This document shows, one piece after another, positions 58,740 to 64,000 of a stretch of DNA of 64,000 nucleotides. Made by a program: the position numbers and the translations under genes. The stretch covers positions 62,001-126,000 of the forward strand of contig CAYUVH010000019.1 in the NCBI GenBank assembly GCA_964448135.1. Reading direction: 5' to 3'. The stretch is from CAYUVH01 sp964448135. GTDB lineage: Bacteria; Verrucomicrobiota; Verrucomicrobiia; Limisphaerales; UBA8199. A model generated the notes under the pieces. The model had not been told where the DNA came from. It ran no database searches and was given only the letters and a program-made list of their open reading frames with translations. Every line of letters starts with the position of its first letter. Position 1 is the first letter of the stretch.

Positions 58740-60893
58740 ATGAAACTAAAATCGGTTCTCGTCTCCCTTGGATTCCTCAGCGTTCTGCCCCTGCTTTCCG
58801 CCGCCGACGCCCCGTCCTTCATCTCCGAAACCCCCCGCGAATTTTTCAGTTCCGGCGATTTCGACGGCGACGGGCGCACCGACGTTGTCATCGTGGACAA
58901 GCAGACTGGCAAGTACCGCATCGGCTATCAACTCACCGATGACGCCCTGACCTGGGTGGACTGCCGCTATTCTTCGTTGAAGGGTCTCTCCGGCTTCACC
59001 ATCGGCCGGGTGATCGATCCCAAGTTGCCCGGACTCGCTTTTGCCTCCGCGGAAGGTAACCTGGTCACCGCGGCCTCCGCGAGCAACCCCAACACCGCCG
59101 CCAAGCCGGTGAACATTCCGTTCAGCGCCGCGCTCGGACCCAGCGTGGTGGGGGCGGTGCATGTAGGACCCGTTGGCGGCCTGGATGATCTGTTCGTGGG
59201 CAGCATCTACAATTCACCCGACCCCAACCAGGGCACGTTCGTGAAAAACGACGGCTCCGCCTTCGCGACGATTGCTGAGGAAGTCCTCACCGGCGTGCCC
59301 ACCCGCGTCAACCAGGTGTCGCTTGCGCCCGGCAAACCGAATTCCCTATGCCTCCTTCTGAACGGAGACAAAGGCGTGACCCTGACCACCGAGGATCTCA
59401 GCGGGGGCAAGCCGGTCGCCGGCATCAAGTTGGAAGGTCTGCCGGCCGGATCCGACTATGTCTTTGGCCATTTTCGCGGCAGCCCGTCCCCGGAGCTGAT
59501 TCTTTACAAGCCCGGCGAAAGCAAGATCACGGTGCGCCCGCTGGAGGCGTCCGCTTCCGGCGCTCCCACGGTGGGCGCGGCGAAGGATTTTGATCTCGGC
59601 GCACCGGTGCGCGGATTGGTCGTGCTCGATCCCGACAAAGGCAGGCGCCTGCTGGCAATTTTCGGCCAGGGTGAGAAGGCCGGCATCTTCAATTTCGACG
59701 CCGCCAAGGCGCCGGAACTTTTGGATACGCTCATGGCGACGAACGAGTACTTCACCGGCGCCGCCGGGTTGCCCAAGGGGCTCATCATCTTCGCCCAGAT
59801 GGCTGCGGATAAATCCTCCATCCACTACCACGTTTGGAGCGAAGCCGGCAACAAATACGCTGGCGGTCCCTTCGGCAGTCTTCCCAGCCTGGCGGACAAT
59901 GACAATGTCACCATCCCCGACATCCATGACCGCGTGGTTTCCAAGCTCGACGTCAAAGACGCCGCCGGAATGCGGCCCTACACCAACACGATTCCGGGCA
60001 CTCCCATCACCTTCGCGATGGTGCCGATCCCCGGCGGTGAATATGTGATGGGCAGCCCCGACAGCGAAAAGGGCCACAAGGCCGACGAAGCGCCGCAGCA
60101 CAAGGTGAAGATCGATCCGTTTTGGATGGGCGCCTGCGAAGTCACCTGGAACGAATACGAACTCTTCATGTATCCGGACGAGGAGAAGCGCCTGCGCGAA
60201 ACTTCTCCCACCGACAAGGAAGGCGACAAGCTTGCCGACGCAGTCACGCATCCGTCGCATCCGTATGTCGAAATGAGCTTCGGCATGGGCAAGGATTATT
60301 TCCCCGCGATTTGCATGACCCATCACGCGGCGAACAAGTATTGCCAGTGGCTGAGCGCCAAGACCGGGCAGTTCTATCGTCTGCCGACCGAAGCCGAATG
60401 GGAATACGCCGCCCGCGCCGGCACCACGAACGCCTACTTCTTCGGCAACGATTCCAAGGAGCTGCCTAAATACGCGTGGTTCGAAGAGAATAGCGACTTC
60501 AAGTATCAAAAGGTTGGCAAGAAGCAGGCCAGTCCCTGGGGCCTCTACGATATCTACGGCAACGTCACGGAATGGGTCTTGGACCAATACGACCCGGACT
60601 GGTACAAAAAAGAAGCCGCCCTGGGCACCGTCACCGAACCCTGGAACAAAGCCACCAAGCCCTATCCGCACGCGGTCAAGGGTGGTTCCTGGGATGATGA
60701 TGCCGCAAGCTGCCGCAGCGCCGCCCGCCGCGGTTCCGAGCGCGCCTGGAAGATGACCGATCCCCAGCTCCCCAAGAGCATCTGGTTCCTTTCGGACGCC
60801 CAATGGGTCGGCTTCCGCGTCATCCGCCCCCTCAAAGTCCCCCCGCCGGAAGAGATGCAAAAATACTGGTCCAGCGGCACTGAACGCGACTAG
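58740..60893 (+). CDS. Secreted FG-GAP/propeller plus formylglycine-generating-enzyme (SUMF1) domain protein
   Basis: The 717-residue protein has a signal peptide (MKLKSVLVSLGFLSVLPLLSAA). An N-terminal FG-GAP/VCBS-type region (~25-410) begins FFSSGDFDGDGRTDVVIVDKQTGKYRIGYQ and repeats similar strands. A C-terminal FGE-sulfatase domain (~415-705) starts TFAMVPIPGGEYVMGSPDSEKGHKADEAPQHKVKIDPFWMGACEVTWNEYELFM and has YRLPTEAEWEYAARAGTTNAYFFGND, YDIYGNVTEWVLDQY, VKGGSWDDDAASCRSAARR and GFRV. True FGE converts Cys to formylglycine; many members are non-catalytic binding domains, and this one shows no clear catalytic cysteine pair. It starts 205 bp after the ternary operon and may be regulated with it or independent. 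Confidence 0.85.
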   Translation: MKLKSVLVSLGFLSVLPLLSAADAPSFISETPREFFSSGDFDGDGRTDVVIVDKQTGKYRIGYQLTDDALTWVDCRYSSLKGLSGFTIGRVIDPKLPGLAFASAEGNLVTAASASNPNTAAKPVNIPFSAALGPSVVGAVHVGPVGGLDDLFVGSIYNSPDPNQGTFVKNDGSAFATIAEEVLTGVPTRVNQVSLAPGKPNSLCLLLNGDKGVTLTTEDLSGGKPVAGIKLEGLPAGSDYVFGHFRGSPSPELILYKPGESKITVRPLEASASGAPTVGAAKDFDLGAPVRGLVVLDPDKGRRLLAIFGQGEKAGIFNFDAAKAPELLDTLMATNEYFTGAAGLPKGLIIFAQMAADKSSIHYHVWSEAGNKYAGGPFGSLPSLADNDNVTIPDIHDRVVSKLDVKDAAGMRPYTNTIPGTPITFAMVPIPGGEYVMGSPDSEKGHKADEAPQHKVKIDPFWMGACEVTWNEYELFMYPDEEKRLRETSPTDKEGDKLADAVTHPSHPYVEMSFGMGKDYFPAICMTHHAANKYCQWLSAKTGQFYRLPTEAEWEYAARAGTTNAYFFGNDSKELPKYAWFEENSDFKYQKVGKKQASPWGLYDIYGNVTEWVLDQYDPDWYKKEAALGTVTEPWNKATKPYPHAVKGGSWDDDAASCRSAARRGSERAWKMTDPQLPKSIWFLSDAQWVGFRVIRPLKVPPPEEMQKYWSSGTERD

Positions 60894-60898
60894 TCCCT

Positions 60899-60922
60899 GT
60901 AGCGCGGGCGTCCTCGCCCGCG
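60899..60922. repeat. GTAG-led hairpin repeat (copy 3)
   Basis: GTAG then CGCGGGCG-TCCT-CGCCCGCG, a perfect 8-bp stem with loop TCCT. It begins 6 bp after the stop of the SUMF1 fusion gene. Leader and loop match copies at 9384 and 12666. Confidence 0.65.
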
Positions 60923-60998
60923 GGTTCGGGCAGCGTCCCGCCGCCCGTCCCAAACCGCGTTAAGCGACCAAGCGCGTACCAGCGCAAACGAACGCGAC

Positions 60999-61090
60999 TG
61001 AGGGCCAAAGGCCCGTCCCATACCAGCCCAGCCCAACGGGCTGGGTAGGTGCGCCTGAAAGGACTTGGGAGGGCTGAAGGCCCGATCCAT
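60999..61090. repeat. Modular GGGCC hairpin repeat, copy 3, with compensatory stem change
   Basis: TGAGGGCCAAAGGCCCG, TCCCATACCAGC, then the stem CCCAGCCC-AAC-GGGCTGGG in place of CCTGGGCC-AAC-GGCCCAGG, a spacer, and AGGGCTGAAGGCCCG, ATCCAT. Both arms changed together and the pairing is preserved. Confidence 0.8.
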
Positions 61091-61422
61091 GGAGAGTCAA
61101 CAACAGGGCGGGTTTGGAATGTTAAAGCTATTCAAAGCACCTCTCGGACATCGCCCTACTTACTGCTGGCCGACGCTCCGCCTCAATCGAGTTGTAACCG
61201 ACATTGTCTCTACTCATGGTAGGGATGCGCTTCTGCGAGGTCGCCGCTTCGTGGCGACCTGACCATGGAATCACATAAGCCGCCATAGGATGATCTAGCG
61301 CGGCCTTACCGTAATTGTACGGCTGGACGGGTGCTATACCCTAAGCTACTCTGTGTCTTGGTAAGCACAGGGTTTTAAGAGGTATCAAGGCAATCAGCAA
61401 CCATTCATACCAGGCAAGGAAT

Positions 61423-62967
61423 ATGACTAGCGTATTTCAGAAATCCTTCCGGACTGTGCGGTCCTGCGTTTTCGGGTTGGTGCTTTTTGTGATCGCGGCT
61501 GCCCGCGCGGCGGATGGAACGCCGGTGTGGACCAACTATTACGGTCTCCCAGGCAATTCCATGGACCAGGCAATGTCCGTCGCGGTGGACACCAATGGCA
61601 ATGTGATCGTGATCGGTTCGGGGCGCACGACGATCAAATACTCGAGTGCGGGGGTGCCGTTATGGACCAATTTTTGCGCGGACCAACCCAACGCCGTAGT
61701 CGTGGATGGCAGTGGCGATGTCATTGTCGCGGGCGGCTTCTCGGATTACGTGACGATCAAGTATTCCAGTGCCGGCGTGCCGCTCTGGACCAACCTTTTC
61801 GATGGCCCGGCCGGAGGGCAGGATATGGGGCGCGCCTTGGCGTTGGACGGAAGCGGCAATGTCTTTGTGACTGGCTGGACGACCGCCAGCGCGAACGTTT
61901 CCAAAGTCGCGACCATCAAGTATTCAGGTGCCGGCGTGCCATTGTGGACCAATTTCTCCGGCGGCCTGGGTGTCTTCACGGAAATTGGGAATGCCATAGT
62001 GGTGGACCATAACGGCGACGTGATTGTCGCCGGTTCGCTGGCGATGACGGGTGGGACGATCAAGTACTCGGGTGCCGGCGTGCCCTTGTGGACCAACCTC
62101 TGCAGCGGCACGACCAGCAACAGTTATAACGCCGTAGCCAACGCCGTGGCGGTGGATGCCAGTAATAATGTGGTTATCATGGGCATTTCGAAGCCGGCTG
62201 ATAACCAGACTCAGAATTACATGACGGTCAAATATTCCAGCACCGGTGTGCCGTTGTGGACGAACATTTTCAACGGCACTGGGGCTCATGATGACTTTCC
62301 CACCGGCCTGGCGGTGGACAGCGCCGGCAATGCGATTGTCACCGGCCGTACGGTCGCCAAGCTCGTCGAGTTTTCCAACCCGAGTTTTGATTACGGGACG
62401 ATCAAGTATTCCAGCGCCGGTGTCCCCTTGTGGACCAACAAGTTCAACGGCGCGGCCGACGGCGATGACCGGGCTTGTGGCGTGGTGGTGGATGGCAGTG
62501 ACAATGTGATCGTCATGGGGTCATCGGCCAAAGGGCCGAGCGTTTTTGCTCTCGCCGCGATAGTGACGATCAAGTATTCGAGTGCGGGTGTGCCGATTTG
62601 GCTGAATGCGTGCGACGGCAAGGGCCAGGCGAGTCTGCCCAATGCCTTGGCGGTGGATCGAGCGGGTGGTGTGAGTGTCACCGGCAGTACCTTGAATGGA
62701 GGTGCTTCGTATGATTACATCACGATCAAGTATTCCGGAGCCGTCCCGCCGCCGGTCTTGCTTCCGCCGGTCATGTCCGGCACGAACATCCTCCTGACTT
62801 GGTCTGCCGTCTCCAACACGACGTATCGGCTGGAATACAATCCGGATCTGGATCCTGCCCACTGGACTCCCGTGCCTGGAGACGTCACGAGCCAGGGAAA
62901 CGCAGCCAGCAAACTCGATTCATCCAGACTAGGCCGGCGCTTCTATCGCGTTCACGTCTTGCCATGA
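61423..62967 (+). CDS. Secreted SBBP-type WTN beta-propeller protein (B)
   Basis: The 514-residue protein has a signal peptide (SFRTVRSCVFGLVLFVIAAARAAD). The body has ~8 repeats of the unit 'alaVD.sGNVivtG......YvTIKYSsaGVPLWTNlf.G', near-identical in wording to the protein at 41685. The TIKYSSAGVPLWTN block recurs almost exactly seven or eight times. The end (GTNILLTWSAVSNTTYRLEYNPDLDPAHWTPV...RRFYRVHVLP) is the surface-protein end domain. It is likely a paralogue of propeller A from a gene duplication. ATG 61423 with AAGGA a few bases upstream. Confidence 0.87.
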   Translation: MTSVFQKSFRTVRSCVFGLVLFVIAAARAADGTPVWTNYYGLPGNSMDQAMSVAVDTNGNVIVIGSGRTTIKYSSAGVPLWTNFCADQPNAVVVDGSGDVIVAGGFSDYVTIKYSSAGVPLWTNLFDGPAGGQDMGRALALDGSGNVFVTGWTTASANVSKVATIKYSGAGVPLWTNFSGGLGVFTEIGNAIVVDHNGDVIVAGSLAMTGGTIKYSGAGVPLWTNLCSGTTSNSYNAVANAVAVDASNNVVIMGISKPADNQTQNYMTVKYSSTGVPLWTNIFNGTGAHDDFPTGLAVDSAGNAIVTGRTVAKLVEFSNPSFDYGTIKYSSAGVPLWTNKFNGAADGDDRACGVVVDGSDNVIVMGSSAKGPSVFALAAIVTIKYSSAGVPIWLNACDGKGQASLPNALAVDRAGGVSVTGSTLNGGASYDYITIKYSGAVPPPVLLPPVMSGTNILLTWSAVSNTTYRLEYNPDLDPAHWTPVPGDVTSQGNAASKLDSSRLGRRFYRVHVLP

Positions 62968-63032
62968 TGGGCATTGCGCCTTCAGCCGCAGGGTAAGGGC
63001 AAAACCCGACTCTTGTTCCAGTAATTATTTTC

Positions 63033-63061
63033 TTCACTTGGACCGCCTTTGTCCATGTGCC
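63033..63061. repeat. 29-bp imperfect palindrome, copy 2
   Basis: TTCACTTGGAC-CGCCTTT-GTCCATGTGCC; see copy 1 at 13055. Twenty-five of 29 bases match. Confidence 0.6.
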
Positions 63062-63218
63062 CACAGTAGATTCCTTCCCGGATGGTGCAAATGATGTACA
63101 CAGTTTGGCGGAATTCGGTCGGTTCGGGGTGTCCACCTGGCCTTTTGGACACTCGTCAAGCCAGCTTGCCGCTCCGCGCTTGGAGTTGGGAGCCTCAGTC
63201 TCCGTCCAAAGGGATTCC

Positions 63219-63322
63219 GTCAAGTCGCCAGTCGCCCCCGAGTCAACCCTCAGTCAAGCCCTGTCAAGGCTCTGGTCAACCCCTCAGTCAACCCAAAAAC
63301 CCCAGCAATCAACCCTCGTCAA
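63219..63322 (+). repeat. Helically phased GTCAA array
   Basis: GTCAA starts at 63219, 63242, 63253, 63263, 63275, 63287 and 63318, with ATCAA at 63308, so most steps are 10-12 bp. The array ends 119 bp before the ATG of the Tat oxidoreductase. The same pentamer, read on the coding strand, lies 120-150 bp upstream of the Tat metallophosphoesterase. Confidence 0.75.
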
Positions 63323-63440
63323 ACCGGTCCAGGCAAAAAAAGGGGACCCAAATCCTCTGAATTTCCTCCCTTGCGCTTTCGTCCATCCATAGGCACGCTG
63401 CAATTCAATTTCGCCATCTAAACAAACCTCCAGAAGCCTT

Positions 63441-64000
63441 ATGCAAGATCAATCCGGTACCCCCTCCCACGCGGTCTCACGCCGTCAGTTCCTGAAGAGT
63501 TCCACGGTCGCCGCCGCCGCGGCCGCGGTGAGTTTTCCCGCCGTCGTCAGCGCCGATACCAAGCAACCCATCAACGCCATTATCATCGGCGTGGGTGGTC
63601 GCGGGGGTGGCGCGGGCCGGAATTTCCTGGATGCCGCCAAGGAAGTCGGTTGCGACGCGAAGATCGTCGCCGTCGCCGATGTGTTCCCCGAAGCGGCCAA
63701 CAAGGGGACCGAACACTTTGGCGTGCCGGCGGAAAAGTGCTTCTCGGGTTTTGACGGTTACCGCAAGGCGCTCGCGGAGCCGGGGGTGAATTATTGCATC
63801 CTGGCGACGCCGCCGGGTTTTCGCGCGTCACACTTCCGCGCGTGCGTGGAAGCCGGCAAAAACGTCTTCACCGAAAAGCCGGTCTGCGTCGATGGCCCGG
63901 GCGCGCGCATGATGTATGAGTCCGCCGAAATGGCGAAGCAGAAGGGACTCAAGGTCGCCGCCGGCACGCAGCGCCGCCATCAGGCTGCTTACATCGATAC
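63441..64000 (+). CDS. Tat-exported Gfo/Idh/MocA oxidoreductase (third of three), 3' end outside window
   Basis: The frame from ATG 63441 is open to the end of the window (186 residues seen). It opens MQDQSGTPSHAVSRRQFLKSSTVAAAAAAVSF, a Tat signal with SRRQFLK. The Rossmann motif is IIIGVGGRGGGAGRNFLDAA (~47-66). The block NYCILATPPGFRASHFRACVEAGKNVFTEKPVCVDGPGARMM (~117-158) has the family TEKP motif. The rest of the catalytic domain lies beyond the window. It is distinct in wording from the copies at 33149 and 44497. Confidence 0.92.
   Translation, partial: MQDQSGTPSHAVSRRQFLKSSTVAAAAAAVSFPAVVSADTKQPINAIIIGVGGRGGGAGRNFLDAAKEVGCDAKIVAVADVFPEAANKGTEHFGVPAEKCFSGFDGYRKALAEPGVNYCILATPPGFRASHFRACVEAGKNVFTEKPVCVDGPGARMMYESAEMAKQKGLKVAAGTQRRHQAAYID

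Larger units (their letters stand above)
60894..61422. other. Intergenic region with three hairpin repeats
   Basis: About 530 bp without a gene. It holds a GTAG-led hairpin (60899-60922), modular GGGCC repeat copy 3 (60999-61090) and a further hairpin AGGTCGCC-GCTTCGT-GGCGACCT (61238-61260). The last 150 bp before the WTN propeller B gene contain the hairpin CTGTG/CACAG near 61351-61370 and an AAGGA site at 61416. Confidence 0.7.
62968..63440. other. Intergenic region with GTCAA array and 29-bp palindrome
   Basis: No gene is seen in ~470 bp. It holds copy 2 of the 29-bp palindrome (63033-63061) and a GTCAA array (63219-63322). Open frames across the array are low-complexity and have no family resemblance. 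Confidence 0.75.

Noticed and set aside
59346..60953. 535-codon minus-strand open frame
   Set aside because: Shadow of the FG-GAP/SUMF1 gene, Gly/Ala/Val-rich.
63057..63392. Plus-strand open frame across the GTCAA array
   Set aside because: Low-complexity translation of repeats (SQALSRLWSTPQSTQKP) with no start context.

Overview
The window looks like a chromosomal segment of a high-GC member of the Verrucomicrobiota, probably of the Pedosphaera/Limisphaera type. This is inferred from gene style, not from a marker gene. The supporting signs are several Tat-signal Gfo/Idh/MocA oxidoreductases, large secreted Ig-like and beta-propeller proteins full of Trp-Thr-Asn (WTN) motifs with a C-terminal 'STNLLDW...FYR' type ending, a DUF4038 glycosidase, few strong Shine-Dalgarno sites, and abundant short hairpin and tandem repeats between genes. 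No phage, transposase, integrase or CRISPR array was seen.

Layout. 1-2.9 kb: the end of a GspK-like type II secretion gene, uppP, a membrane TPR protein and tRNA-Leu(CAA). 3-7.1 kb: a lipoprotein, then a tight cluster of DUF350 protein, small lipoprotein, glutathionylspermidine-synthase-like ATP-grasp enzyme and DUF4178 membrane protein; it recalls the E. coli yjfLMC/ygiBC envelope genes. 7.1-12.6 kb (minus strand): a secreted CAP-domain protein, an SLC5 symporter, a cupin and a zinc alcohol dehydrogenase. 12.6-15.5 kb: a repeat-rich gap, a TPP riboswitch and thiC. 15.5-25.3 kb: an overlapping nucleotidyltransferase pair, small conserved proteins, a DUF4256 protein behind a striking palindrome, a DUF4038 glycosidase with an inserted module, CbiX, a secreted protein, a rhomboid protease and a Tat metallophosphoesterase. 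25.9-31.6 kb: one giant Ig/beta-propeller surface protein gene broken by a single-base frameshift. 32-50 kb: secreted DUF4185 protein, Gfo/Idh/MocA enzymes, an amidohydrolase pair, a thioesterase, a DsbD-like protein, a phospholipase D protein, a SirB1-like protein, a WTN propeller, a DUF6580 transporter-like protein, a small phosphodiesterase, a rhodanese, an M20 amidohydrolase, a gamma-glutamyltransferase and a thioredoxin. 50.5-58.5 kb: five overlapping genes (helical protein, MoxR AAA+ ATPase, bpX2-like protein, vWA-like/propeller protein, TPR/propeller protein). 58.7-64 kb: a secreted FG-GAP/formylglycine-enzyme fusion, a second WTN propeller and the start of another Tat Gfo/Idh/MocA enzyme.

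The most notable system is the 50.5-58.5 kb operon. It matches the MoxR-vWA-beta-propeller ternary systems that comparative genomics has proposed as NTP-dependent conflict systems; it is known from prediction but experimentally obscure. The other unusual layer is non-coding: three copies of a modular hairpin repeat with compensatory stem changes, a family of GTAG-led hairpins with a shared TCC loop, a 29-bp imperfect palindrome present twice, and helically phased GTCAA arrays ending about 120 bp upstream of two genes for Tat-exported proteins.
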